The notes under the pieces are model-generated. The model had not been told where the DNA came from, made no database searches, and was given only the letters and a program-made list of their open reading frames with translations. Positions 40,423-49,497 of a DNA stretch of 64,000 nt are shown piece by piece. The position numbers were made by a program, and so were the translations under genes. The stretch is taken from assembly GCA_033763935.1 (NCBI GenBank), contig JANRJO010000042.1:62001-126000 (forward strand), read 5' to 3'. Source of the stretch: DALYJJ01 sp033763935 (GTDB taxonomy: Bacteria; Acidobacteriota; Terriglobia; Bryobacterales; Bryobacteraceae). How positions within the stretch are numbered: position 1 is the stretch's first letter; the number at the start of each line of letters is the position of its first letter.

Positions 40423-42651
40423 ATGTCTTCGTCATCCTCTTCTCTGCCGCCTGCGGACAATAAGCAGGCGGCAAAGGTAGTCATTGCCACGACCGTGGCG
40501 CTTGCCTTCATCTCCTTCTGGCGCGGGGCGGCGATCGTCCTGAGCGACCTGGCCTCGACGATGTTCTACGTCGGCGGCATCGCGGAGCAAGCCATCGGAA
40601 AGAGCGCCCCGTGGATGGTGCTGGCGGTGGTGCTGTTCTCCTTCGCGGTACGCTCCATCTACATCGAGAGCTCCAGCATGTTCGTGCGTGGGGGCGTGTA
40701 TGTGGTGGTCCGCGACGCGATGGGGCCGGCGATGGCGAAGATTTCGGTGTCGGCCCTGGTGGTGGACTACATCCTGACCGGGCCGATCAGCTCGGTCTCT
40801 GCCGGCCAGTATCTGGGCCGTCTGTTCAACGAGATTACCCACCTGCTGCACATCGACGCGAAGGTGAACCCGCAGATCTTCGCCGTGCTGTTCGCGGTGA
40901 GCGTCACGGTGTATTTCTGGCGCAGCAACATCCGTGGCATTCACGAGTCGAGCGGCAAGGCGCTGCGGATTATGCAGATCACCACCGTGATGGTGGTCAT
41001 GCTGCTGATCTGGTGCCCGCTGACGATTCTGCTCCAAGGCAAGTGGGACCTCCCGCCGGCTCCGGTTCCGGAGAACTTCAAGTTCGACGCGCACAGCCTG
41101 GGCTGGCTGCAGGGAACCATCTTCCCCGCGATCACGGTGGTGGCCGTGTTTATCGCCTTCGGGCACACCTTGCTGGCGATGAGCGGCTTCGAGACGCTGG
41201 CGCAGGTCTACCGCGAGATCGGGTATCCCAAGCTGCGAAATCTGAAGATCACCGCCAACATCGTCTGTACCTACGCGGTGTTGAGCACGGGCCTGATCTC
41301 GCTGTTCGCGGTGATGATCATCCCCGACTCGGTGCGCCCCCAGTACTACGAGAACCTGATCGGCGGCCTCGCGATGAACCTGGCCGGTCCGGAGCTGCTG
41401 CGGATTCTGTTTCACGTGTTTGTGGTGATCGTCGGCGGTCTCATTCTTTCAGGCGCGGTGAACACTTCGATCATTGGCGCGAACGGCGTGTTGAACCGTG
41501 TCGCCGAGGATGGAGTACTGCTGGACTGGTTCCGCAAGCCGCACCCGCGGTTCGGGACATCGTTTCGCATCATCCACCTGGTGACCCTGTTGCAGGTGGC
41601 GACCATCCTGGCCAGCCGCGGCGACGTGTATCTGCTCGGCGAGGCATACGCGTTCGGCGTGGTGTGGAGCTTCTTCCTGAAAGGGCTGGGCGTGCTGGCG
41701 CTGCGATTCCAGCGGCACGACCAGGAGTACAAGTTCCCCTTGAACCTGCGGCTGGGCGGCGTGGAACTTCCCATCGGCCTGGCGGCCACCACGTTGACGC
41801 TGTTCTTCACCGCGGTGGCCAACCTGTTCACCAAGCAGGTGGCGACCATTTACGGCGTGTCCTTTACGCTGGTGCTGTTCACGATCTTCACGATTTCGGA
41901 CCGGATCAACCGGCGGAAGCGCGCCGAGGAGGATCCGGGGTTGGAGAAGTTCAACCTGGACCACCAGCCGCAGATCAACACCGCGAACATACATGCGCGT
42001 CCCGGCTGCGTACTGGTGGCCATTCGCGGCGCCGGGCAGATGGAACATCTGAAGCGCGTCCTGTCGAAGACCAACGTGCGGCGGCATGACATCGTGGTCA
42101 TGACCGTGCGCCCGATCTCGACGGGCGCGGGCGAGTACGAACTGAGCGAGCAGCAGATCTTCAGCGACTACGAGCAGGAGCTGTTCACCAAAGTGGTGGA
42201 GATGGCGGAGAAAGAAGGCAAGACAGTGGAGCTGCTGGTGGTCCCGGCAGTGGATCCCTTCACGGCCATGGTGCAAACGGCAGCCAACCTGCGAGCGTCG
42301 CGGCTGGTGACGGGAGTATCGCTGAAGATGGCGAGCGAGGAACTGGCGCGGCGCATCGGACGCGCCTGGGAAGCGCTCCCTGAGCCGAGGCATCCATTTT
42401 CGCTCGAGATCATCAGCCCGGACCGCCCGTCAATGTTCGTGAACCTCGGACCGCACCCGCCGCGGCTGTGGCCGGAAGACGTGGACCGCCTGCACGATTT
42501 GTGGTTGCGGCTAAGCGAGCGCGAGGACATGGGATCCAGGCTGCATCATCGGGATGTGGTGGGCGTGGCGCTGCGCCGCATGCAGAGGGATCTGGAGAAC
42601 GGGGACGGACAGGTGATTGAAGACTTGAGGAAGGAGTTACGGCAGGAGTAG
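40423..42651 (+). CDS. APC-family permease with C-terminal soluble domain
   Basis: Membrane transporter of 742 residues. Residues about 20-500 hold some 12 helices of the amino acid-polyamine-organocation superfamily (ISFWRGAAIVLSDLASTMFYVGG, VRGGVYVVVRDAMGP). Residues about 515-742 are soluble and contain a universal-stress-like segment (GCVLVAIRGAGQMEHLKRVL ... LVVPAVDPFTAMVQTAANLRASRLVTG), probably regulatory. The tail IEDLRKELRQE is helical. Substrate not predictable. TAGAAT at 40395-40400 is a possible -10. It converges with the zinc-ribbon gene. Confidence 0.84.
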   Translation: MSSSSSSLPPADNKQAAKVVIATTVALAFISFWRGAAIVLSDLASTMFYVGGIAEQAIGKSAPWMVLAVVLFSFAVRSIYIESSSMFVRGGVYVVVRDAMGPAMAKISVSALVVDYILTGPISSVSAGQYLGRLFNEITHLLHIDAKVNPQIFAVLFAVSVTVYFWRSNIRGIHESSGKALRIMQITTVMVVMLLIWCPLTILLQGKWDLPPAPVPENFKFDAHSLGWLQGTIFPAITVVAVFIAFGHTLLAMSGFETLAQVYREIGYPKLRNLKITANIVCTYAVLSTGLISLFAVMIIPDSVRPQYYENLIGGLAMNLAGPELLRILFHVFVVIVGGLILSGAVNTSIIGANGVLNRVAEDGVLLDWFRKPHPRFGTSFRIIHLVTLLQVATILASRGDVYLLGEAYAFGVVWSFFLKGLGVLALRFQRHDQEYKFPLNLRLGGVELPIGLAATTLTLFFTAVANLFTKQVATIYGVSFTLVLFTIFTISDRINRRKRAEEDPGLEKFNLDHQPQINTANIHARPGCVLVAIRGAGQMEHLKRVLSKTNVRRHDIVVMTVRPISTGAGEYELSEQQIFSDYEQELFTKVVEMAEKEGKTVELLVVPAVDPFTAMVQTAANLRASRLVTGVSLKMASEELARRIGRAWEALPEPRHPFSLEIISPDRPSMFVNLGPHPPRLWPEDVDRLHDLWLRLSEREDMGSRLHHRDVVGVALRRMQRDLENGDGQVIEDLRKELRQE

Positions 42652-42655
42652 CGCC

Positions 42656-42949
42656 TTAGCGCTTGCCCTTGGTCTTCTTGGCGGCGTCCTGCTCGGGCGT
42701 TTCCTGTACCGCAGCGTCGGCCGCGGCGGGATTCACCGTCGAAAGGACCTCATTGAACAGTTCCGCCTTCTTGAGTTCTTTGCGCGAGGGAGGGGCCTGC
42801 TCGTTGCGGTAGTCGTGATCGCTGTAGCAAGTGCGGCAGCGGACTTTGGCCGGCTTGGAATCCATCAGCGAGACGATGGCGTGGTTGGTCAGGCGCTTGC
42901 ACTTGACGCAGAAATCGTCAATGACGTCACCCAGGCGTAGTTCCGACAT
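42656..42949 (-). CDS. Zinc-ribbon protein of unknown function
   Basis: Protein of 97 residues. Two CxxC pairs (FCVKCKR near 14-18 and CRTCYS near 38-41) form a zinc ribbon in the first half; the second half is charged and lysine-rich at the end (DAAKKTKGKR). It looks like a small nucleic-acid-binding protein, an inference from the ribbon and the basic tail. ATG 42949 is chosen; GGAG stands only a few bases upstream, so an earlier TTG is possible. Divergent from the HlyD-type gene. Confidence 0.66.
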   Translation of the reverse strand: MSELRLGDVIDDFCVKCKRLTNHAIVSLMDSKPAKVRCRTCYSDHDYRNEQAPPSRKELKKAELFNEVLSTVNPAAADAAVQETPEQDAAKKTKGKR

Positions 42950-42981
42950 GTGCTCCAACAGCCTTTGGACTCCTGTGGCAG

Positions 42982-42987
42982 TATAAC
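42982..42987 (+). promoter_or_regulatory. -10-like hexamer for a leaderless HlyD transcript
   Basis: TATAAC, five of six to consensus, ends 5 bases before the ATG at 42993, leaving no room for a ribosome-binding site. Confidence 0.45.
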
Positions 42988-42992
42988 ACTGA

Positions 42993-43994
42993 ATGCGAAA
43001 GAAGAGGCTTGTTTTTGCGGGCGTGGCAGTGTTCCTGCTGTTTCTGGCTGCCGCGGCGGGGGCCTGGTGGTATCGCCGCCAGCAGACGCCCGCCGCACCG
43101 CCTCCCGCGCCCCAGCAGGTGGCCCTTCCGTCAGGAGCGGAAGTCAGCGTTCCGGGCAAAATACGCGCGCAAAACGTAGTGGAGGTCCCGGCGACGGCGG
43201 ACGGAGAAGTGGAACAGTACTTCGTCGAGATCGGCGATGAGGTGTACGAAGGCCAGTTGCTGGCGCGCATCAAGAACCAGCAGTTGGAGTCGCAGCGGGA
43301 CCTCGCGAACGAGGAGTTGGAGCGCGCACAGAGCCGGTACAACGTGCTGGAAGCGGCGTTGATCGCGGGCCGGCTGGAGGAGTCGCGGGCCGCCGCCGAT
43401 GCGGCGCGGGCGCGGGACGAGCGAGCCCGCACGGAGAAGGTGCTTGCGCGGCAGGAACTGCTCTTCCGCGAGGGAGCGACACCGCGCCTGACCTACGAGA
43501 AAGCGAAGAAGGAAGCTGCAAGCGCGATGCAGGAGGCGGAGACGGCGGAGGTGCGGTCCAAGCACGTCACGGAGCGTATCCAGGGGCTTTCGAAGGATCT
43601 GGATGCGGCGAGAAAGACCCTCGAAGAGAAGCGCGCCGAGCAGGAGACCGCGCAGGAAGAGCTGAAAGCGGCGGAGATTGTTTCGCCGGTGAACGGGATT
43701 GTGGTGGCGCGGCGGGGCGCGGCGGGTGAGGCCGTGAACAGGGCGATGTCGGACCTCTTGCAGATTGCCACCGATCTCGGCGCGCTGGAGGTGGTGATCG
43801 AGCCGCCGAAGGATGTGCTCGAACGCTTGCAGGAGGGGCTGCCCGCGGTGGTCCAGGTGGCCGAGATGGGCGGTGAGCCGCTGCCGGGGCTGGTCCACGG
43901 CGTAGCCGGCGGGCAGGCCATCGTCGCGTTTCAAAGCCCGAATCCGGTGATTAAACCGGGACTTTCCGCACAAGTGCGCATTACGCTGCCCTAG
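42993..43994 (+). CDS. HlyD-type periplasmic adaptor protein
   Basis: Membrane-fusion protein of 333 residues anchored by an N-terminal helix (about 6-25). A biotinyl-lipoyl-like half (VPGKIRAQNVVEVPATADGEVEQYFVEIGDEVYEGQLLARI shown by its ends: VEVPATADGEV and VYEGQLLARI) is followed by a long alpha-helical hairpin (about 90-225) and the second lipoyl half (IVSPVNGIVVARRGAAGEAV). It should link an inner-membrane pump to an outer-membrane channel, but neither partner is adjacent. It is followed by fumarase, which is unrelated in function. Confidence 0.84.
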   Translation: MRKKRLVFAGVAVFLLFLAAAAGAWWYRRQQTPAAPPPAPQQVALPSGAEVSVPGKIRAQNVVEVPATADGEVEQYFVEIGDEVYEGQLLARIKNQQLESQRDLANEELERAQSRYNVLEAALIAGRLEESRAAADAARARDERARTEKVLARQELLFREGATPRLTYEKAKKEAASAMQEAETAEVRSKHVTERIQGLSKDLDAARKTLEEKRAEQETAQEELKAAEIVSPVNGIVVARRGAAGEAVNRAMSDLLQIATDLGALEVVIEPPKDVLERLQEGLPAVVQVAEMGGEPLPGLVHGVAGGQAIVAFQSPNPVIKPGLSAQVRITLP

Positions 43995-44027
43995 CGGCGG
44001 TACGATAGTAGTTTCGGAGCCATACCT

Positions 44028-45542
44028 ATGCAATTCCTTTCCGCCAGCCTGCTGGAGCTGATCACCCAGACCTCCACCAACCTGCCTCCCGATGTGCGCG
44101 CCGCCATGAAGCACGCGCTGCGGACGGAGAAGGCGGACACACAAGCTTCGCAGGCGCTGAGCATCATCGCGTCCAACATCGACATGGCGGAGGAGGACGA
44201 GGGGCCCATCTGCCAGGACACGGGAATGCCGACGTTCTACGTGCACACGCCGGTGGGTGTGAGCCAGCTCACGATCAAGAAGGCGATTCGAGAGATGGTG
44301 GCGGAGGCGACGCGGCGCGGCAAGCTGCGGCCGAATTCGGTGGATTCGATCACCGGCAAAAACTCGGGCGATAACCTCGGCCCAGAGACGCCGGTGATTC
44401 ACTTCGAGCAATGGGAAGAAGAAGACGTCGAAGTGAAGCTGATCCTGAAGGGCGGCGGCTGTGAGAACAAGAACATTCAGTACTCGCTGCCGGCGGAGCT
44501 GGAACACTTGGGCAAGGCGGGCCGGACGCTGGAAGGCGTGAAGAAGTGCATCCTGCATGCCGTTTGGCAGGCGCAGGGGCAGGGCTGCGCGCCGGGCGCC
44601 ATCGGCGTTTGCATCGGCAGCGACCGTTCGCACGGATACGAGTTGGCGAAACAGCAGTTGTTCCGCACCCTGGACGATACGAATTCGGACCCCGTGCTGG
44701 CGAAGCTGGAAGCGGAGATCATGGACGAAGCCAACCGCATCGGCGTGGGGCCGATGGGGTTTGGCGGGGGCGTGTCGCTGATCGGGTGCAAGATTACGGC
44801 AGCGAATCGCCTGCCGGCGAGTTTCTTCGTATCGGTTGCGTACGACTGCTGGGCGTACCGGCGGCTCGGTGTGCGGCTGGATGCGCAGAGCGGCGCGATC
44901 AAGCAGTGGCTCTATCGCGATCCGGAGCGGCCCGTGGAGAAGATGGCCGCGGGCGCGGGCTTCCCGTTAACCGGCCGCGAGGTGATTTTGACGCCGCCTT
45001 TGACGGAAGCGCAGATGCGCGCCTTGAAGGTGGGCGACGTGGTGATCCTGAACGGGGAGATGTTCACGGGGCGGGACGCCGTGCACGCGCACCTGATGAA
45101 GAATCCGCCGCCGGTGGATTTGAACGGGGCGGCGCTCTACCATTGCGGGCCGGTGATGCTGAAGCAGGGCGAGGAGTGGGTGACCAGGGCCGCCGGGCCG
45201 ACAACCTCCAGCCGCGAGGAGCCGTACCAGGCGGACGTGATCAGGAACTACGGCGTGCGAGCGGTGATCGGCAAAGGCGGTATGGGCAAGAAGACGCTGG
45301 CCGCGCTGCGGGAGCACGGCGCGGTATATCTGAACGGCATCGGCGGCGCGGCGCAGTATTATGCGCGGTCGGTGGAGAAGGTGCTGGGCGTGCATTGGAT
45401 GGAGTTCGGCATTCCCGAAGCGATGTGGCATCTGAAGGTGAACAACTTCATCGCTATCGTGACCATGGACGCGCACGGGAACAGTTTGCACGCTGACGTG
45501 GAGGCGGAGACGGGGAAGGCGCTGGCGGCGTTGGGGAGCTAG
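44028..45542 (+). CDS. Fumarate hydratase class I (4Fe-4S type)
   Basis: TCA-cycle enzyme that interconverts fumarate and malate with an oxygen-sensitive 4Fe-4S cluster. Protein of 504 residues, alpha and beta domains fused. The three cluster cysteines are visible in PICQDTGMP, in KGGGCENKN and in QGQGCAPGAIGVCIG. The C-terminal domain has GDVVILNGEMFTGRDAVHAH, YHCGPVM and GKGGMGKKT. Its last codons overlap the stop of the convergent gene at 45539. Confidence 0.94.
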   Translation: MQFLSASLLELITQTSTNLPPDVRAAMKHALRTEKADTQASQALSIIASNIDMAEEDEGPICQDTGMPTFYVHTPVGVSQLTIKKAIREMVAEATRRGKLRPNSVDSITGKNSGDNLGPETPVIHFEQWEEEDVEVKLILKGGGCENKNIQYSLPAELEHLGKAGRTLEGVKKCILHAVWQAQGQGCAPGAIGVCIGSDRSHGYELAKQQLFRTLDDTNSDPVLAKLEAEIMDEANRIGVGPMGFGGGVSLIGCKITAANRLPASFFVSVAYDCWAYRRLGVRLDAQSGAIKQWLYRDPERPVEKMAAGAGFPLTGREVILTPPLTEAQMRALKVGDVVILNGEMFTGRDAVHAHLMKNPPPVDLNGAALYHCGPVMLKQGEEWVTRAAGPTTSSREEPYQADVIRNYGVRAVIGKGGMGKKTLAALREHGAVYLNGIGGAAQYYARSVEKVLGVHWMEFGIPEAMWHLKVNNFIAIVTMDAHGNSLHADVEAETGKALAALGS

Positions 45543-46228
45543 CGGACGGGCTCGCCAATGCGCGTGTCTCTGCATGCAGGCGAGAGGGAAGGCTTGCCGA
45601 CGGCATCCTCCAGGTAATCGAGGTTCTGGGATACCCAGCGCGGCATGGCATCAGGCCCTTCAAACGTGGAGCCCCGCTTCTTCCGGGACATATGAGACCG
45701 CCAACGGTCGAGGTCCCACCCCTGATAGAACTCGGTGAGAGCGACGGGGTTGTTGTTCATGACAAAACCGTTCTGCTCCGCGACGTCGGCCGCCGCTCGC
45801 ATGATGGCGGCAATGTAAGCGACGGACGTTTCCGTATCTTTCAGCGCTTTGTATCTGGCCTTGATGCCGCTCTGCCTCCGCACGTAACCCAACTCCTCAA
45901 CTTCTTCGGCGACCGATTTGCCGAAGGGGTTTGGTACCGAGACGCCGAAGATCTTCTTGGTGGCCAGGGCGTGGACCTTTCCCGGCCCGGGCCACACTCC
46001 GAAGGCTCCCTTGATATTCTGCAAGGCCTCCCAGGCGATGGCGCCGGCGACAGCACGACGGTCCACGTTGTAGAGGGCGTCCATTCGTATGATCAGGGAC
46101 GCACGGGCTTGGAGCCAGGCAAGCACTCTCATCTCGTCGAGCGTGATCGTCTTTCTTTGGGTCGGAACGCACATCTCCGGTGCGTCCCGCAGTTCAAGAG
46201 AGATTCCCTGTCCAGCCGTGTAGTTCAT
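45539..46228 (-). CDS. Hypothetical protein, possibly lysozyme-like
   Basis: Protein of 229 residues without a signal peptide. The segment YNVDRRAVAGAIAWEALQNIKG resembles the helix that carries the catalytic glutamate in lysozyme/transglycosylase folds (VdpxllagiixxE pattern), and the following part (GPGKVHALATKKIFG ... SVAYIAAIMRAAADVAEQNG) could complete such a fold. This is a weak similarity. It lacks an obvious partner; a toxin-antitoxin pair lies 176 bases upstream on the same strand. The 5' region 46229-46404 shows nothing recognisable. Confidence 0.5.
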   Translation of the reverse strand: MNYTAGQGISLELRDAPEMCVPTQRKTITLDEMRVLAWLQARASLIIRMDALYNVDRRAVAGAIAWEALQNIKGAFGVWPGPGKVHALATKKIFGVSVPNPFGKSVAEEVEELGYVRRQSGIKARYKALKDTETSVAYIAAIMRAAADVAEQNGFVMNNNPVALTEFYQGWDLDRWRSHMSRKKRGSTFEGPDAMPRWVSQNLDYLEDAVGKPSLSPACRDTRIGEPVR

Positions 46229-46404
46229 GGCAGAGCCTGGGAGCCGTTTGCAGGGCCCTTGTGCCGGTAAGCGGGAATGGCGTCAGAAGCGGGACATGAA
46301 TCGAGCACGCCGGTGAGGCGCAAGTCGTCGCCGCTTAGGGGGAACTGGTGTGTTCTGCTCGATGTAGGGGGATGGAAGTGGCGGCGTCGCGAAGGACACT
46401 GCGA

Positions 46405-46647
46405 TCAGTAGGCTTCGCCGCGATTGTCAATACCGTACACACGTGCTGTCTCTTCGCCTTCCAGCATCAGGAACACCCGCCACTTGCCTACACGCAGCCG
46501 CAGCAACCCTTGACGATCCTTGAGGCGCTTGACGTCGCCCTCGCCGGTCTGTCCATAACGGGACAGGGCAAGCAGAACGCGCATCGCGGTGTGCTGGTCG
46601 AGGCGGCGAAGGTCCGCCCGTGCCTCTGGTTCCCAGGTGAAGGTCAA
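46405..46647 (-). CDS. RelE/ParE-family toxin
   Basis: Small basic protein of 80 residues. FTWEPEARADLRRLDQHTAMRVLLAL, VKRLKDRQGLLRLRVGKWRVFL and RVYGIDNRGEAY follow the strand/helix pattern and the terminal arginine-tyrosine cluster of RelE-type mRNA interferases, which cut mRNA in the ribosome. The start overlaps the stop of the antitoxin gene (ATGA), the standard order antitoxin-toxin for coupled expression. Confidence 0.85.
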   Translation of the reverse strand: MTFTWEPEARADLRRLDQHTAMRVLLALSRYGQTGEGDVKRLKDRQGLLRLRVGKWRVFLMLEGEETARVYGIDNRGEAY

Positions 46648-46847
46648 AGACCGTACTCTTTGAGGATCTCCTCGTGGGGTATGCCTGGTTCCCGTCGCAC
46701 TGCGCTGCGGTCAATGCGCCCGAGAATCTCCGGGTCAACTGGAGCTTCCCTTTCAATCAGGTACTGAAGGAAACGGCTGGCCGCCACGACTTCCGATTCC
46801 GGGAGCTGTTCGACCAGTTCGTGCAATTGCCCTTTGTCGGCCATCAC
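46644..46847 (-). CDS. Antitoxin of the RelE-type pair
   Basis: Acidic protein of 67 residues. LHELVEQLPESEVVAASRFLQYLIERE is a typical antitoxin helix pair and the C-terminal IPHEEILKEYGL segment would wrap the toxin. It should neutralise the downstream RelE-like toxin and, as a complex, repress its own promoter. It starts 7 bases after the stop of the HtrA gene's strand neighbour at 46855, so the pair is tucked directly behind the coaE-htrA unit and might be read from it. Confidence 0.8.
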   Translation of the reverse strand: MMADKGQLHELVEQLPESEVVAASRFLQYLIEREAPVDPEILGRIDRSAVRREPGIPHEEILKEYGL

Positions 46848-46854
46848 CCCTGCC

Positions 46855-48000
46855 TTACAACCGGTCCTCTACCGCCGCACCGAGAGTCACCGTCAGCTTC
46901 ATCACGCGGCCGTTGCGGAAGAGCGTTAACTCCAGCGAATCGCCGGCGCGCTTGCGCGACAGCGCTCTTGCAATCGCATCGCGCCGCTCCACGGCTCGGC
47001 CTTCGACCTCGGTGATCAAGTCGCCGCCCACGCCGATCTCATAGCCGCCGACCACCGCGACACGGCGCGGGCCGCGCAGACCTGCCGCCTCCGCGGCGGA
47101 GCCCGGAGCCACGCCCTGCACTAACAAGCCGCCGGCGCGCGGCAGGCCAAGCGCTTCGGCCAGGTCGCCCTCCACCGGCAGAACCTCGACGCCGAGCCTC
47201 GGCCGCGCGTACTTCTTGCCGCTCTGGTAGTCGTCGAGCATTGCCTTGGCGCGGTTCACGGGCATGGCGAAGCCGATGCCGATGCTGCCGCCCCGCCCGT
47301 AAATCGCGGTGTTGATGCCGATCACGTTGCCCAGCGAATCGAGCAGCGGCCCACCGGAGTTGCCGGGGTTGATGGCCGCGTCGGTCTGAATCATGCCCTC
47401 GAGCTCACGGCCGTTCTCGTCGGAGATGGTGCGGTTGCTCGAGCTGACGATGCCCGTGGTAAGCGTGCCTTCCAGGCCAAAGGGGTTGCCGATGGCCAGC
47501 ACTTTCTGGCCGATCTGGATCTTGTCCGAGTCGCCGAGCCGCAGGTACTTGAACGGCTTCTTGGGCGTCACTTTCAGCAGCGCCAGGTCGTTCTGCGGGT
47601 CGCGCGCCAGGATGCTGGCCGGATAGCTGCTTCGGTCGGGGAGTGTCACGCGAACTTCGCTCGAACCCGAGACGACGTGATTGTTCGTCAGCACCAGGCC
47701 CTGGTCATTGATGAAGAAACCGGAGCCAGTCTCGCGCTCGGGGTAGATCTCCATAAACCAGCCGCGGCGGAGCACCGTGCTGGTGATGTTGACCGTCGCC
47801 TCGTGGGCGGCGCGATAAATGTCGATATTGTTGAGCTCGTCGGTACTGAGCCCCGCGCTTCGCGCCACATCCGGTCCTGACCAGACGGGCACGTTCCGCT
47901 TGATGGGGTCGAGCATGCGGAACGGATTGACACGGACTACGGTAGTAACGGCGACGAACCCGCCGGCGATCAACAATCCAAGCACAACAGCGCGTTTCAT
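46855..48000 (-). CDS. HtrA-type S1C serine protease with one PDZ domain
   Basis: Membrane-anchored protease of 381 residues: N-terminal helix (about 3-22), trypsin-like domain with His108 (LTNNHVVSG), Asp138 (QNDLALLK) and Ser215 (NPGNSGGPL), and one C-terminal PDZ domain (about 272-375). One PDZ and an anchor are the DegS-like arrangement, which in other bacteria initiates envelope-stress signalling; that role here is inference. ATG 48000 overlaps the stop of coaE by four bases (ATGA). Confidence 0.93.
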   Translation of the reverse strand: MKRAVVLGLLIAGGFVAVTTVVRVNPFRMLDPIKRNVPVWSGPDVARSAGLSTDELNNIDIYRAAHEATVNITSTVLRRGWFMEIYPERETGSGFFINDQGLVLTNNHVVSGSSEVRVTLPDRSSYPASILARDPQNDLALLKVTPKKPFKYLRLGDSDKIQIGQKVLAIGNPFGLEGTLTTGIVSSSNRTISDENGRELEGMIQTDAAINPGNSGGPLLDSLGNVIGINTAIYGRGGSIGIGFAMPVNRAKAMLDDYQSGKKYARPRLGVEVLPVEGDLAEALGLPRAGGLLVQGVAPGSAAEAAGLRGPRRVAVVGGYEIGVGGDLITEVEGRAVERRDAIARALSRKRAGDSLELTLFRNGRVMKLTVTLGAAVEDRL

Positions 48001-48578
48001 GAAACCAGGCTCCGCAGTTCCCGATAGACGGCCTCTACCTGCCGGACCGTTTTCTCTTTGCTGCCGTTAGTATCAATGACGTAGTGGGCGAACTTTCGTT
48101 TGTCCGCGAGAGGCATCTGGCGCGCCAGGCGCTGGCGCACCTCCGCTTCGCTGGCGCCGTCGCGGTCCATCGCGCGGCGGACCTGTTCCTCTTCGCTTGC
48201 CACTGTCAATATGATTCTATCGAACCGCTTGTAGCTTCCGGTTTCGATGAGGATGGCGGCTTCCACCACGGCGATGGCAGAGGCGTCTTCCGATTCGACC
48301 GTCCGCATCCACGCCTCTTCGCGGCGGATGACGGGCGGGTGGACGAGTTCATTGAGGCGGGCGAGGCGGTCGGGTCGGCCGAACACTTCGGCGGCAAGCT
48401 GTTTCCGGTCCACCGTGCCGAATTCGGCGAGGACGGCGTCGTGTGCTTCGCCGCCGGGGGCAAGGACGGCGTGGCCGAGCTCGTCGGCTTGGATGAGGTG
48501 GCACCCCAGGCTGCGCAGGGTCCGGCCAACGAAGCTCTTGCCGGTGGCCAAGCCGCCGGTAAGTCCGACGCGCAGCAT
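47997..48578 (-). CDS. coaE: Dephospho-CoA kinase
   Basis: Last step of coenzyme A synthesis: phosphorylates the 3'-hydroxyl of dephospho-CoA. Protein of 193 residues with the P-loop GLTGGLATGKS at 6-16, IQADELGH, the CoA-domain motif LNELVHPPV and AILIETGSYKRFDRIILT. Length and motifs are normal. It is the first gene of a coupled pair with htrA and follows folD by 7 bases, so folD-coaE-htrA may be one unit. Confidence 0.94.
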   Translation of the reverse strand: MLRVGLTGGLATGKSFVGRTLRSLGCHLIQADELGHAVLAPGGEAHDAVLAEFGTVDRKQLAAEVFGRPDRLARLNELVHPPVIRREEAWMRTVESEDASAIAVVEAAILIETGSYKRFDRIILTVASEEEQVRRAMDRDGASEAEVRQRLARQMPLADKRKFAHYVIDTNGSKEKTVRQVEAVYRELRSLVS

Positions 48579-48585
48579 GGACCTA

Positions 48586-49494
48586 TTATGAGTGCGCGCG
48601 GCGTTCGGCCGCGGCGACCGTGTTGGCCATCAGCATGGCGATGGTCAGCGGCCCGACTCCGCCCGGGACCGGAGTATAGGCGCCCGCTCTCTCCGCCACG
48701 TCCAGCGGATGAACGTCGCCGACGATGGCGCTGCCCTTTCTGTCGAAGCTCGCGAGGTCGCCGCGGAAGAGAGTGGCGGCTTCGGCCCGGTCGTTGACGC
48801 GGTTGATCCCTACGTCGATCACAGTGGCGCCCTCCCGGATGAACTCGCCCGTCACGAAGCCGGGTCGGCCCATGGCGGCGACCAGAATATCGGCACTGCG
48901 GCAGACGCCGGGCAGGTCTACCGTTTTTGAGTGGCAGATGGTGACGGTGGCGTGCTGATGCAGCAGCAGCAGGGCCATTGGCTTGCCGACGATGTCGCTC
49001 CGGCCCACGATCACCGCGTGCTTCCCCGCGACAGGGATGTCCGAACGGCGGAGCAGTTCCATGACGCCGGCGGGCGTGCAGGCTCGCGGTCCGGGTGCGT
49101 TGGCGACGAGCTGGCCTACGTTGAAGGGGTGGAACCCGTCGACGTCCTTCCCGGGAGCGATGGCGAGCAGCACGCGGCGCGAATCGATCTGCGGCGGCAG
49201 CGGCATCTGCACCAGGATCCCGTCGATTTCGGCGCGGCAGTTCAGGGTGTCGATCAACGCGAGCAGTTCGCCGGTGGAGATCGACGCCGCCGGAGTCAGC
49301 TTCTCGGAATAGATGCCGAGCTCCTCGCACGCCTTCACCTTGTTGCGAACGTAGATCTCGGACGCCGGATTGTCGCCTACCAACACCACGCACAGTCCGG
49401 GGGGCCGGCCCGCTGCTGCCAGCTTCTGAACGCGCGGGTGGAGTTCGGCGAGAATCGCATCGCGAACGGGCTTACCTTCGAGCAGTCGAGACAT
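48586..49494 (-). CDS. folD: Bifunctional methylenetetrahydrofolate dehydrogenase/cyclohydrolase
   Basis: Cytosolic one-carbon enzyme of 302 residues that oxidises 5,10-methylene-THF and hydrolyses the product to 10-formyl-THF. Motifs: GDNPASEIYVRNKVKACEE with the catalytic Lys, LVQMPLPPQID, GKDVDGFHP, TPAGVMELLRRSDIPVAGKH, VIVGRSDIVGKPMALLL and the C-terminal TPVPGGVGPLTIAMLMANT. It follows the permease gene by three bases. Confidence 0.95.
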   Translation of the reverse strand: MSRLLEGKPVRDAILAELHPRVQKLAAAGRPPGLCVVLVGDNPASEIYVRNKVKACEELGIYSEKLTPAASISTGELLALIDTLNCRAEIDGILVQMPLPPQIDSRRVLLAIAPGKDVDGFHPFNVGQLVANAPGPRACTPAGVMELLRRSDIPVAGKHAVIVGRSDIVGKPMALLLLHQHATVTICHSKTVDLPGVCRSADILVAAMGRPGFVTGEFIREGATVIDVGINRVNDRAEAATLFRGDLASFDRKGSAIVGDVHPLDVAERAGAYTPVPGGVGPLTIAMLMANTVAAAERRAHS

Positions 49495-49497
49495 GGG

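Noticed and set aside
46229..46404. 176-base gap searched for a tRNA or small RNA
   Set aside because: No cloverleaf, terminator or conserved box could be found by eye.
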